Shown: piece after piece, positions 33,880-45,489 of the stretch
Position numbering within the stretch: position 1 is the stretch's first letter
Layout of the letters: each line of letters opens with the position of its first letter
Origin: Silene latifolia
Taxonomy: Eukaryota > Streptophyta > Magnoliopsida > Caryophyllales > Caryophyllaceae
Length of the DNA stretch: 64,000 nucleotides
Assembly (NCBI RefSeq): GCF_048544455.1
Contig: NC_133534.1
Coordinates: 220,810,292-220,874,291 of the forward strand
Direction: 5' to 3'
Program-made: the position numbers and the translations under genes
Notes under the pieces: model-generated
Told to the model about the DNA's origin: nothing
The model's database searches: none
What the model saw: the letters and a program-made list of their open reading frames with translations, nothing else

Positions 33880-35144
33880 AATCTCAAGTTTTTATTGTCT
33901 TTGCAATATTGAGTTTTTGTGACAATCTCAATGTTTGCAATCCTATATATACGAAAATATAACCTCTTGTAAACCCTAAATCCCTCACTACTTCCATTAC
34001 CCCTTAACCCCACTTCTTTGAAATCGTCTAGAATCACGCCATTCCATATTTAACTGCATATGCCCTAATTTCAGAATATGCTGATTATTTTAATTTAATG
34101 CAGTTTCGGATTTCATGGTTGGACGGTCCAAGTGTATTTATTATGATGATAATAACGTTGCCTATCATTCGTACTTGTAGAAGTAGAAATTACTCGGTAG
34201 TCTATCATTGTCATCTTCCGAAATCGGAGTGCGAGGCTGATAGTTAAATTGCCAGAATTTTTGCTCCAAGTACATAATCCTCGGTGATGAACGGCTTTCT
34301 ATACAGACCTGAGAGGATTACTTTTTTAAAAAAACAACATATTTTAAAGTGTTTCGACTTATCGTTTCGTGTTTTTATTATTTACAAAATATTTGTTATA
34401 ACAATTGTGAATTATTTAAAAAAAATTATTAAAAAAATTTTATTATAATTTTTTAATCACTTGTAATTTAAATGAAAATTTATTGCTTTATTTTGTAGAG
34501 TAAAAAAAAATTAAAAATAGCTTTCACTGCTTGCTGAAGTCTATTTTAACTCGGTTTGCTATCATTGTCACCTACCAATTTCGGTGTGCGCGGCAGGTAG
34601 TTCAAATGCCGAGTTTTATATTCCAAGTACATTTCTCATCATTATTGATATTTTGAAAAAAATTCTCGTACACTGTATTTTTAAAAAATTATGTTTTCAT
34701 TAAATTTACTGCGCAAGGTAAAATTATTCATAACAAAAATACTTGTTATTCATTTTGTTATTCATTCTCGATGTATTTTCGATCCGTATATAAGTGTAAT
34801 TCTTTCCTGAACTTGTGTAATTTTATTGTGTAATTTTGGTTTAGTAATTATGTAATTCAATTACGGTAACTCGCTTTTGTAATTAATTCTGCGTAAATAT
34901 TATTCATTTTCTTAACACGGAATGTATAAAATTTTATCATAATATTAATTTGGAGAAGTATTCCGTAAGATGACTTTATATAATTTGTTGCGAGACGGAT
35001 TTAAGCGCATGCTTTGAAAGACGGATATCTTAGTAATTAAATACGTTGCACACACATGGGTCCCACCATAATCTGGATTTTCGAAAAAAAAAATGTATTA
35101 ATGACGTGGCGCGCTCTCTGATGAGTATTGTCTTCTGAATCTTA
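33880..35144 (-). other. 5' non-coding region of the large Helitron
   Basis: AT-rich, no coding frame supported. The outer about 300 bp (35144 to about 34840, minus strand) align with the 5' part of the small Helitron at 35145-35450, sharing AAGACAATACTCAT, GCGCGCCACGTCATTAAT and ATGGTGGGACCC. Confidence 0.65.
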
Positions 35145-35970
35145 TCTATATTAATACAAAAGACAATACTCATTCCTCAGCGCGCCACGTCATTAATGCA
35201 ACCCCCTTTTTTTTTTGGAAATTCATGTTATGGTGGGACCCGTTAGTGTGCAATGTATTTATATCTTCAGAATTCCGTCTTTTCAAACATGCGATAAATT
35301 CCGTCTTAGAACATATTCGATGAAATAATATTATGAAAAAATTCTATGAATCAATATTATGAAATAATTTTATACATTCCGAATAAATGAAATTAATAAC
35401 ATATAAGTAGAATGAATTACAAATCGAAATAAATGAAATTGAATTTCATAATTTTTTAAAAAAAATTAAATAATAATAAAATTACATAATTACGAGAAGG
35501 AATTACATTTAATTACGGGATAGAACATAAAATGCGAATGAATTACATACATAATTTTTTAAAACTACATGGTACCATAATTTTTGTTTAAAAAATAAAT
35601 CATGACGGAGTATTTACTTGGAGTATAAAACTCGGCAACTTAACTAATGTAGTATATCATGAAATTTTTCAATTTTTAGAATAACTTGCATATGTTAAAG
35701 TTGATTATTAGATTATATTTCTTTTATCCGGATGTAAAATTTTTTATGTATGCAATTTTTATTTACAAGAGTAGATTACGTTATTTTCTCATAAACCAGT
35801 GCATGTGAACACGTGTTTGTAACAAATTTAAATATTAATTATGTAGATCGTTGATTTAGACCAACTAGATAATTATAATAGAAATGCAAAAAAAATATAT
35901 ATATACATCCAAAAACATTAATATCGGCCCAAATACATACCCGTGCAATTTTGCACGGGTTTAAAACTAG
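35145..35970 (+). mobile_element. Non-autonomous Helitron, 826 bp, nested in the large Helitron's 5' end
   Basis: Starts A|TCTATATTAATACAAAAG and ends CTAG|T (35967-35970), with the perfect hairpin ACCCGTGCAA/TTGCACGGGT (35939-35960). Its 3' about 310 bp match the reverse complement of 19191-19500, including the last codons of RepHel (frame NVVYHEIFQFLE and stop). Its 5' about 300 bp match the 5' end of the large Helitron. It is thus an internal-deletion derivative of the same family. No coding capacity. Confidence 0.85.
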
Positions 35971-36008
35971 TTTATATAGATAAGATCATTGTGTTCATAT
36001 TTCAGAAA

Positions 36009-36412
36009 TCTACATAGTATAAAAGTCAAGTATTTTATTGGCTTCTGATTGACGGTTGAGTTTTTACATGTGGGTCCCCCCATATTTTTTATTCTATTTA
36101 ATTACCATTTTTCCTTAACTCAATTCATATTCTTATCTCCTATTACTATTTTAATTATTTATGTTAAAACATAAGTTAAAATGTCACATTTTACATACAT
36201 TCAACGGGTCTAACATGTCAATTACCTTTAATATTAATTGTAATAAAATACGGTTGTATATATTTGATATTCAAATCTAATATTTATCAAATATTCAATA
36301 TTCGAATTGTCACAGTATTGAACAAGTAATCACGCTCAATTATATGTTCATGTATCTAATAATAGCGCTTACTATTACGACGCGTGCATTTTTTGCACGG
36401 GTATAAATCTAG
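36009..36412 (+). mobile_element. Non-autonomous Helitron, 404 bp
   Basis: A|TCTACATAGTATAAAAG at the 5' side and hairpin CGTGCA/TGCACG (36383-36399), spacer and CTAG|T (36409-36412) at the 3' side. Both ends sit in an A-T target. AT-rich interior without coding frames. Confidence 0.7.
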
Positions 36413-36773
36413 TAGTGAGATGAAGATTTTCATTTGTGTTTCTCATGTGCAGCCGTGAGGGACTCCATAACTACTCAATAATCAGATTTTGTAATTGAAA
36501 TACAGGGTGAAAATGGGTAGAGTAGATTTACCATTTTTATTGTATGATACTATGATCACAAATGGCGTTTTGGAGGAGGGTAATTGCGTTTGTGGAAAGT
36601 AGTCGAGCTTTTTTAAAAGGAAAAAAAAAAAATACCAGTTCAAGAGGTAGCCCTTCCACCCGTTCTAGGGGAAGGAAAGAGGTGTAATAATTGAGTATAT
36701 TTGTAGTTAAATTACAGTTTGAAGTATTTTGAGAAGCACTCCAATAGTTTGGAGTATTGCCATTAAATAACCC

Positions 36774-38074
36774 AATATAAAATGGAATATTCTATTAAAT
36801 ATACCATATCTTGGGTTTTTTTTCTTTTCTCATATCTAGATAGTTTTTTTGTTTTGTTTTTTTTGTCCATCCCCCTACTACTAAGAGAATAAAAATTCTC
36901 TTAGTTTTCCCTCCAAAATGCATTTGCCTTATTAAAGGAAACAAGTAAAACTTTCTTTTAATAAACTATTTATATTTTCCTTAAAATATAATTTTATTAT
37001 AATTATAATTATACTCTAATATTTTAATTAAATTCAAAATTATGATTTTTTTCATTATAATAAAATAAAATAGGTATTAAACTATAAACTATAAGTTTAA
37101 ATTTAATTTTTTCATAATGCAATAATGATTACTTTAGAAAGTAACATAAGACATCTCCCTTCTACTAAAAGAATAAGATGTCTCTCAATTTTTTCCGCTG
37201 AAGTGAAATGTTCTGTATTGGTCCTCGCACTATATCATACAAGTATTAATTATATATACCATAAATAGGAGATACTATTACTCATTTTTAATTTGTAAAC
37301 ACACATTAATGAGATATTTTGATTTACTATACATGTGGGATTGCATTAATAATGAGGATGATATGAGAAAAATATTCTCCACAATTTTTTTCATAGTTTT
37401 TTTTTTTCCTTTTTTTTGCTACAAAGGTACTCTACAAGTTGACTATCTCATTTTGAGAATTCTCTAATTTTATTGTATAATTAAGTCATTACTTGAGGTT
37501 ATTCTTTTGGTAAATGTAACTGTATAATAATAATGTTTTTAATAATTACGTAATAGTTTATATAATTAGTTTCAATTAAATATCAATCTTATTTGGTGTG
37601 AAAAGTGAAAACTATCAAATTTCCGCTCTTATCCGCTTACCAAGCTATAATATTTAACGTCTTTGTATATTATTATTTAAAAAACCGCGCATTTATGCGC
37701 GGGTTCTACACTAGTTCATTTTAACCCCTCTTATATTTCTGCCACATTAGACCGACGATAAAATTTGAGATAACACTTTAGCAAATTGGCAATTGCATCA
37801 GAGGATTATTTGGTTATTTGATATATGATGACTTTGGTAGCAATTGCTAAAATCTAAATTATTTATGCTAGACTGCTAGCTGTTATTAAAAAAAAAACCT
37901 TAATTTTAATAACATTATTAAAATATCCGCCAACTGTTTTCGATGGAAATATACGAGTCCTTTTATTTGTATGAACATATTGGAGTTGTAGTTTCCGTAG
38001 AATCCTTGTAAGGTTAGAACACTAACCGCTAATAACACAAAATCAAATTTGATCCCAATTTTATTTAAACTGAA
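36774..38074. other. Intergenic AT-rich DNA upstream of HMG-CoA reductase
   Basis: No coding frame. It contains a probable small Helitron (37154-37714); otherwise there is nothing recognisable before the promoter of the reductase gene. Confidence 0.5.
37154..37714 (+). mobile_element. Probable non-autonomous Helitron, about 560 bp
   Basis: 3' end is clear: hairpin CCGCGCAT/ATGCGCGG (37685-37702) and CTAG (37711-37714) followed by T. The best 5' start is TC at 37154 (TCTCCCTTCTACTAAAAG). A second similar start lies at 36870 (TCCCCCTACTACTAAGAG), so the true left end or a nested pair is unresolved. Confidence 0.5.
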
Positions 38075-38082
38075 TATATATA
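38075..38082 (+). promoter_or_regulatory. Candidate TATA box of the HMG-CoA reductase gene
   Basis: TATATATA about 65 bases before the ATG at 38145, in an otherwise suitable AT-rich upstream region. Position-based inference only. Confidence 0.35.
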
Positions 38083-38144
38083 CTCCCTATATGTTTTTAT
38101 TTATGGAAATCGCAAAATCCCAGTAAAATATCTCCGTCTAGAAC

Positions 38145-40180
38145 ATGGAGAATGGCCGCCATGAAAGACCATCCATGTCGACTGCCATTAATGGAGACGA
38201 ATACTACAAAACTTACAACAAGACTGTCCCAAAACAATCAAATCACTCTTTACTCTCAACTTTTCTAACTTACTTGCGGAACACGCTACTTTCGGTTACC
38301 ATGTCTTTCAACCTAGCATACATTCTTTTCCATGACGTCACTCTTTCCGAATTACTCGCCATGGCCGTCTTGACACTCGTCAGTTTCTATGGCCTGTTCT
38401 CTCGGTCCATGTGCGACACCAATCAAAACAAGGAAATTAGCGAAGATGTTTCCGACGCATACAAGGAGTGCGACAGGAGTAATATTATTAATGAAGATGA
38501 TGAGTCAGTAGTTCAGTCGGTGTTGGACGGGGTGGTCTCGCTACGTAGCCTCGAATCTCGCCTGAAAGACTGTCGTCGAGCAGTGTCTGTCAGGCGTGAG
38601 GCAGTACAAAGGATGACACGCAGGTCGTTGGAGAAGCTGCCTGTTGAGGGGTTTGATTACGAGTCAATTTTCAAGTTGAATTGCGAGTCGCCTATTGGGT
38701 ATGTGCAGGTTCCAGTGGGTGTTGCGGGTCCATTGTTGTTGAATGGGAGCGAGTTCATGGTTCCTTTGGCTACTACTGAAGGGTGCGTGGTTGCGACTGT
38801 GAACCGTGGGTGTAAGGCCATCTATGGTTCGGGTGGCGCCACAAGCTATGTTTTGAAGGATGGCATGACAAGGGCACCTGTAGTTAGGTTCCCTTGTGTT
38901 GAGAGAGCTGTTCAGTTGAAGTTTTTCCTTGAGGATCCTCTCAATTTTGACACATTCGACAATTGTTTTATCGGGTATAGACCACTACATACTATCCCTC
39001 TTGATTGAAATTTTGACCTTTTAACTTAAAGTCAATTCTTTGCGTATAGACCAGACCACACCTATTCGGTATTAAACTATAGAATTAACAAATTTCTATA
39101 TCACATACTCGTATAATGATGGTTGATTATAATCTATGGATTGCATAATATACTCTGTATGACCGTATTATGTATTGTATTCATATTGGTATTTGGTATT
39201 CTGATATATGAAAAAAATACGTGATTGATTTCCAGGTCAAGTAAATATGCAAGGTTGCAAAGCATACGGTGCGCAATTGCAGGGAGGAATTTATACATAA
39301 GGTTTTGTTGCAGCACTGGAGATGCCATGGGGATGAACATGGTTTCAAAAGGCGTTGAGGCCGTCCTCGACTCTCTTAAAACTGATTTCCCAGACATGGA
39401 GGTTATTGGCATCTCTGGTTTGTCCCTTTACCACGCATTGATCTTTCCCATAGCTTGCTGTTTCCGATACCATGATTTCAGTAATATAATGATGAATTTT
39501 TCAGGAAACTTTTGCACGGACAAGAAAGCAGCTGCAATAAACTGGATTGATGGGCGAGGAAAGTCAGTAGTATGTGAGGCAGTTATAAAAGAAGAAATCC
39601 TGAAACAGGTGCTTAGAACTGATGCTGCAAAGCTGGTAGAGGTCAATATGCTTAAGAACTTAGCTGGTTCGGCTATTGCCGGAGCTCTAGGTGGTTTTAA
39701 TGCCCATGCCAGCAATATCGTTTCTGCCATTTTCATTGCAACCGGTCAAGATCCGGCTCAGAATATCGAAAGCTCCCATTGCATCACCATGATGGAAGCT
39801 CTGAATGATGGCAAGGATCTTCACATCTCTGTCTCCATGCCGTCCATCGAGGTAAATCCATCCTTAATAAGTACCCTCTATTCTTCGTATCGTGATGTTA
39901 CATACTTACATTGAGTTGTGTTTTTCCCAACATACAGGTGGGTACAGTAGGAGGCGGGACAAGTCTTGCATCCCAGGCCGCTTGTCTGAATGTCCTCGGG
40001 GTGAAAGGCGGAAGCAAACAGTCCCCTGGAGAGAACGCAAGGCGACTAGCCACAATTGTAGCGGCTTCTGTATTAGCGGGGGAGTTATCCCTAATGTCGG
40101 CCATTGCGACCGGAGATCTCGTAAACAGCCATATGAAGTACAATAGATCCAGCGCCAATGTTTCTGAGCTCACTTGTTGA
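38145..40180 (+). CDS. HMGR: 3-hydroxy-3-methylglutaryl-CoA reductase, four exons
   Basis: Reduces HMG-CoA to mevalonate with NADPH, the committed step of the cytosolic mevalonate (sterol and sesquiterpene) pathway; anchored in the ER. Exons 38145-38974, 39236-39417, 39505-39851 and 39938-40180 sum to 1602 nt, 533 residues, in frame throughout; the three introns match the usual plant HMGR plan. Two membrane segments lie near residues 43-63 and 66-86, then an acidic linker. The catalytic domain shows [21 protein letters not shown] (Glu212), DAMGMNM (306-312), [21 protein letters not shown] (455-461) and the C-terminal catalytic His518 in NSHMKYNRS. Odd point: around the exon 1-2 junction it reads [17 protein letters not shown], less like the common plant FNKSSRFARL. 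Neighbour: convergent MED15-like gene. Confidence 0.95.
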
Positions 40181-40750
40181 ACAAAGCAAGTTGTGCTCGT
40201 AAACATTTTTTTTTTTTTTTTTTTTTTTTTGTGGAGGTTTAAGAAAAGTTAATACTCGTATGAGACCGTCTATGTATATAACCGAGATTTGGATTTATAT
40301 TACTCGTATATTCTTTATTCATTAAAGGGGTTTAATTATGTTACAGGAAGACACTATATATGTATCTATTCTTCTATACACAAAAGTAACTATGTTAGGT
40401 TAGGAAGCTAGAGCACACCGGTATACATAATACATATACTTTGTAGTTTGTATTCTCTTGAAAAAAGAGGTACTGAGGATTACAAAGGACCGTTTGCCCT
40501 TCTCCATGCCTATGATTTCACTCTCAATCAACTCAAGTAGGAGAACAAATAAACTTTCTTTTGTTTACCACGATATAATCCCCCAACTCCTCAAGTTTAC
40601 AAGTCTAGGACGTGAATTCGGAAAAATGCTCCCCGGGGACCTATATAATTAACAAATAATGTAGACGGAGCATATAATCAAACGAAGACCTATCTCTTCC
40701 TGCTATGCTGTACAAGTCAACAAAGATGCACAGTAAATGGTGAGGGTTGA
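40181..40750. other. Shared 3' intergenic space between HMGR and the MED15-like gene
   Basis: Contains the presumed 3' UTRs of both convergent genes and a run of 25 T at 40206-40230. No other feature recognised. Confidence 0.6.
40206..40230. repeat. Poly-T tract, 25 bp
   Basis: Uninterrupted T run 26 bases after the HMGR stop codon. Confidence 0.9.
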
Positions 40751-43700
40751 TCATGTGTCAGGTCCGGCACGGTCACCACCACCATTTTCGGAGCTGAAAA
40801 TTTCCGCTCCAAAGAGCTTTTCATAGGTGAGGAACACTGATTGAGCACAACGATCCCACAATCGTGCCATCTCTCCCACTCTTACGAAATAAATAAATCG
40901 AACTTGGCTCTCGAACATTGATTTTGCCATCTCTGTCATTTCTATGACGATTTCACTGTAAAACAAAGGTTTAGATGAGAGACTACAAATTTAGGAGATC
41001 CCAAAGAAATTGTTCGATGACTTTTAGTAGTGTTTTTAATATCGTGTAAAGGGCAATTCTAATGACTTCAATACTTTACCATCTAAAGTAGATGCTAAAT
41101 TATTCAAAATTCGGTATTGGGTTCACTTACAAATCAGGCATCTTGCAATCTAAGATCTTGGGAGGCGAGGTGGGATATTCGAAAGGAACCAGAAACTCAA
41201 CTGAGAGATTCATCGACTGCAAAACATATAAATTGGCATCATGATAGCAAATCGAATTGAATATTTATGGTAATCATACTAGATATATGAGTAACATAAA
41301 TGGATATATAGCCAACCGTTGTCTTACTCTCCTTGACAAAAATATATAGAAATGCTAGACGCCTAGACATTTTCTTTCTACACTTTTGCCATGCCTAACG
41401 TGGCTCTCTGTGCCATAATTGTGATAAGGTTCAAGTAACTTGAATATTGTCTTGAACAAGAGCATAAAAGAGAAAAGTAACATAGGGTAAAAGGACAGGA
41501 AAAATCTACAAGAAAGCATAGAAGAGAGCAAAGGACATACTTGGGAAGTAAACATTGATCTTAAATTATCTGCATTCGGGCTATAGGTACACCTGACTAT
41601 GGTCCCGTTACTCTGATTACTCAATTCCTCCATGATTTCTATCACAGTTCCAGATAGATTCTGATTCGCATCCTTTATTTCATCCAAAAACTTTTGGTAA
41701 GGCCGCATGACGATATGATTTTTGTTTAGCTGACACGATTCACAATATCAAACTGGTCATATGAGGTGGGAACCCATTAGTAAAACAAGTTTCAATATGA
41801 ATTTATTTGACACGTACCTCCAAACTAGAAGACTGTTCCACAATAGAATTGTTATTAGGAGGAAATGATGCATCCCTGCTCACGGATTCTATGTCACGCT
41901 TAGGTCTTTTAAATGGTTGTTGATCTTCATCATTCATGCAATCATAATGCATATTTTCTACAAATTTTGCCAAGTCAACGTCAATAGTTAGCGCATTACT
42001 GGGATCTAGATATGCAATATCAGGCAATTTATCCATCTCAATGATAGCTGAATTCATATCATTCACAGCACTGGCTAAAGTTTCCTTACTAGCCAACTTA
42101 ACCTGAAACACAGAATAATACTCACATCAGTTAGTTTGTATGGGTCAATGGCGTGTACATTTTTGGCATAATCATCTCATATGAGAATTAATGTACTTCC
42201 AAATTTAAGCAGTGAATAGTAGATGACCTTTAAAAGAGAAAACAAACAGATGTAAAATCATTGTTCGAGTGATAGTACTCACGACTTGGGTTCAAAACCC
42301 ACCATCTTCGGAACTGTTAACAAACAAAAGACTTGAACACATACCACGTCCAATAAGCGGTCAATAGGCTGCTTTTCAGGATGTTGCTGGTTGGGTTCTA
42401 GGCCAGTGCTGTCGTATAGCATTGGCGAACCCGACAAAATCTCTGGTGCTCCGACAGTTGGGACCAAGTCTTCTAAAATAAGATGTTCTTGAGGGTTACT
42501 TGCTTCCTTAACAGTCTCAATTTCGCCATTGTTTCCAGAAGACGGTGTCATAGGGGTTGAAGGTGTAGAGCTCTGAGAGGGTTTAGTGGGAATAGAGGAC
42601 TGTTTTGAGCGAAAGGTAGCCAAGTTAAGCCATGATTCAAGAGAATTTCCTGACGATTTTCCCCTCGGCTTAGAGCATGGCTTCTTAGATGTCCTAATGG
42701 TGGCATTAGTGGATGACTTGCCCATACCTGGGAGTTTGGAAGGTGTATTACAGATATTTGGCACTGAAGCTGAGTCAACTGGATGCTTTCTCTTTTCTAG
42801 TTGACTAACTGACTGCTGAGTTTGTGGAGATTGGATTTGTCGATCGTTCCTCATATTAAGATGCTGAATTAAATTAAACAAACTCAGATCAATCATTGTA
42901 ATACAACAATAACAAATGCTGTCGGAAAATTTCCAACCTAAACTTGTCTATCTATCCCAGTATTGATAACACAGCGACATTGTTCTCGGGAACCAATAAT
43001 GAAAAGTTTGTGTCATAAGTCATAAGGAGTACAAAACTGACTGAAAGGAGATATATACTTACATTGTCATAATTTGCAGATCCATGTGTAACCAAGTTTG
43101 TTATTGTATTACTCTTCATATCCATTTGTTTAGTGGAAATTATAGGGCCACTTGAAAACCCAGGATTAATTGTCGATGAAGAAATCAGGGGTTGGTTCAT
43201 ATGTACTGGATTAGAGGCCATCCTCAGAAGTGAAGACAACTGGTGTGCTTGGTTCATAGCAAAACTAATACCATTTTTAACCACTTTATTATAGTACTCA
43301 ATAACAGTATTCATGTTATGGCGTAGTTTCTGCTTGTCAAATTGCATCAATTGATTTTCGTTAATGCTCAGAAATCTGATCATTTGTCGGACTGAAAGAA
43401 TGTGTTTCTTTAAGGTTTCACACTCACCGACACTTTGAACCTGCATCAGAGAATTGTAAAGAGGATATTTTTAATTACTCTCTGATAGGTCATACGGGAA
43501 AAAGACTAGAAATAACTCGTAAGTACCTGAGAAAAATGGCCTTCCATAGTCTTTAACCATTTGTGAAGTTCAGGCAAGTATGCGAGTTTGGCACGTTGAA
43601 ACTGATTTTACACGGGAAAGTTTTAGTAGAGCTCCTTGTCAATGGTACGTACTCGTAGAGAACAAGTTAATGTCTAGCTTAGTGGGTGTAGTTATGACTA

Positions 43701-45489
43701 GAGATGAAAGCCGTCAATATCGAAACTGAGATTGTGACTCCCTTTAAGACAAAAATAAAAAGAGAAATTGGGGAGAAGAAAAGAAACCAGTTGTAGTGAA
43801 AATATATACCTGATCAATGAGAAGCTGAAGATGATCCAGTTTTGTAGTTCCGGAATCAGAAATCGATGACAATGCTGCAAGAAAACATAAAAAAGGAAAT
43901 GTGTCAGGTCAAACAGGAAAAAAGCTACAGAAGAAAAGTTAACTGAAAGACAGATTATTGTGCTAGATCTGGAACTATGGCAGTAGTACTATTAAACTGA
44001 TACAAACAGAATTTGGTGGTTCTTCTAACCTGATGCACCAGAATAATTCTGAGAGCGAACATAAGGACTCGACCTTTCAACCCCGTTTAACCTACATTCG
44101 GGATACTGAGTTATAGGTCCTTGTGGATTGATAAGAGGACCTCTGTTTTGAGTTTGTTGAATCTGCTGTCCCGGCTGATGATTCTGCACAGCCAAAATTT
44201 TTGGTTGTTGCATTGCAGGAATTTGCATCCGAGATGGCTGGTATTTGCTTGAGACAAGGTTCGGGTTTTGATTAAAGTTCTGTTGAGCAGAACTGGACTG
44301 GATAATAGGCCTCGGAATCACATTTCTTTCCAGCGGATTTCCTAATTATTATCAAAAGGTTCATGTGATCAGGTATGGACTTCATAACCATCTCCTTAAT
44401 TATCATAATTAACATTACGAGAAGCTAATGTATGTGACTATCACAATCTCCTAGCATCAGAACAATGTTGTTATACATGAATTAATATACTTTCTTTGAT
44501 CCAAATATATTGACGACTTCAGTTGCCCTTGAGAATATATCGATACCATTCACTTTAAACTGTGAAACAAGGTCGACTTTGAGCAGCATTTGTTGACATA
44601 ATAAAATCACTATTTAGTTCTTTTTAGAAAAAAGAATATGAAATTTAATTTTCGTAAAGAAAACATAATTACAAGAAAAAAAATAATTTTCTTATCAATA
44701 TTTTTCTTGTACCTGTAATAGGTGATGCAGGACGCATATTGGTGATATGAGCGAGCTTTTTTTCGATTATCTTTATATACTCATCCTGAAAAGCAAATTA
44801 TAATTAAGTTACAGAAAGTCAAGATTAAACCAGTAAAGAATTTATAGTGAAGATAACTAGTTTAGCAGCTTTTGATTAAAGGATCATTAGATGTTACAGT
44901 AAATAATTACCCGACTTGTCGCCTTTACAAAAACCTTCTGCTCAAACTTTTTTGCTAACTCATCAAGCGTTTGAAGATGCTTAGGATCATTAAATTTCTG
45001 TGCATCTTTCAGCCTAGTCTTGATTCTACATTTACAATAAATAATCAACATACAAAGTACTACTATACAACAACATTAATCTAAGAAGTAATAAATGATT
45101 TCTTCAATGTAAACAACTATTCTAATACTATATGTTAGTATCTTGAGTTTAGATATTGAAATCATAATCAAACCCTCATTATCCATTAAATCGACTCATA
45201 TTCATCGAATCAATGAAGCATATTAAAAATTGTTCGTGCCTGTGTTATTGCTTTAGGGTAAAAAAAACACTTGTAACTTTTAAGTAGTAGATAAGTAATT
45301 GGCAATGCCAACTATAAATACAATACAAAGCCCTAATCCTAAAATAATTTATACGGGACGAAAACGAGTAATTCTGAAACTCGATAAGAAAAAAGCATTA
45401 GCTTATAATTTGAAAAGAAATACTTACAAATGCAAGCCAGTTTGACGAAAGGGAAGATCCACTCCCATGGGAACAGCACTGTCGTTCAT
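40751..45489 (-). CDS. MED15: Mediator of RNA polymerase II subunit 15-like protein (KIX domain), twelve exons
   Basis: Mediator tail subunit that contacts transcription activators in the nucleus. Exons: 45489-45428, 45025-44911, 44785-44713, 44341-44030, 43874-43810, 43601-43527, 43440-43063, 42863-42345, 42102-41818, 41729-41541, 41216-41131, 40955-40751. All junctions are GT-AG and lengths sum to 2364 nt (787 residues), one open frame. The N-terminus (about residues 18-85) fits a KIX domain (LDELAKKFEQKVFVKATSR, DEYIKIIEKKLAHI). A Gln-rich linker follows (about 95-185), then a Ser/Pro/Lys-rich middle. The end (about 690-787) has SVEFLVPFEYPTSPPKILDC and EMARLWDRCAQSVF, like the MED15 C-terminus. 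It is shorter than typical plant MED15a (over 1200 residues), so it is a short paralogue. Confidence 0.8.

Larger units (their letters stand above)
19191..35980 (-). mobile_element. Autonomous-type Helitron (Rep-helicase + RPA), 16.8 kb including nested insertions
   Basis: 3' end: perfect 10-bp hairpin ACCCGTGCAA/TTGCACGGGT (19222-19201), then CTAG (19194-19191), with host A/T outside. 5' end: after removing the nested Helitron at 35145-35970, the minus strand starts A|TCTATATAAATAAG at 35980, the canonical TC start in an A-T target. The order from 5' to 3' is non-coding 5' region, RPA-like gene (33879-29064), promoter-like and minisatellite DNA, and the Rep/Pif1 gene (25111-19471), as in plant Helitrons. 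Without the two nested elements it is about 13.5 kb. Its genes carry several lesions, so this copy is probably dead but was recently part of an active family. Confidence 0.85.
18171..36773. mobile_element. Outer MULE-type element hosting a nest of other transposons
   Basis: Inverted repeats start GGGTTATTTAATG at 18171 and, in reverse, at 36773; similarity runs at least 110 bp inward. They are flanked by the exact 9-bp direct repeat AATATAAAA (18162-18170 and 36774-36782). A 9-bp duplication with long TIRs is typical of Mutator-like elements. Everything between is mostly later insertions: a hAT MITE (18337-18627), Helitrons at 19191-35980 and 36009-36412. Subtracting these leaves roughly 1.1 kb with no transposase, so the original was a small non-autonomous element. 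Confidence 0.75.

Noticed and set aside
38145-39008. HMGR ending at the in-frame TGA 39006-39008
   Set aside because: A GT donor at 38975 and later exons continue the conserved catalytic domain in frame.
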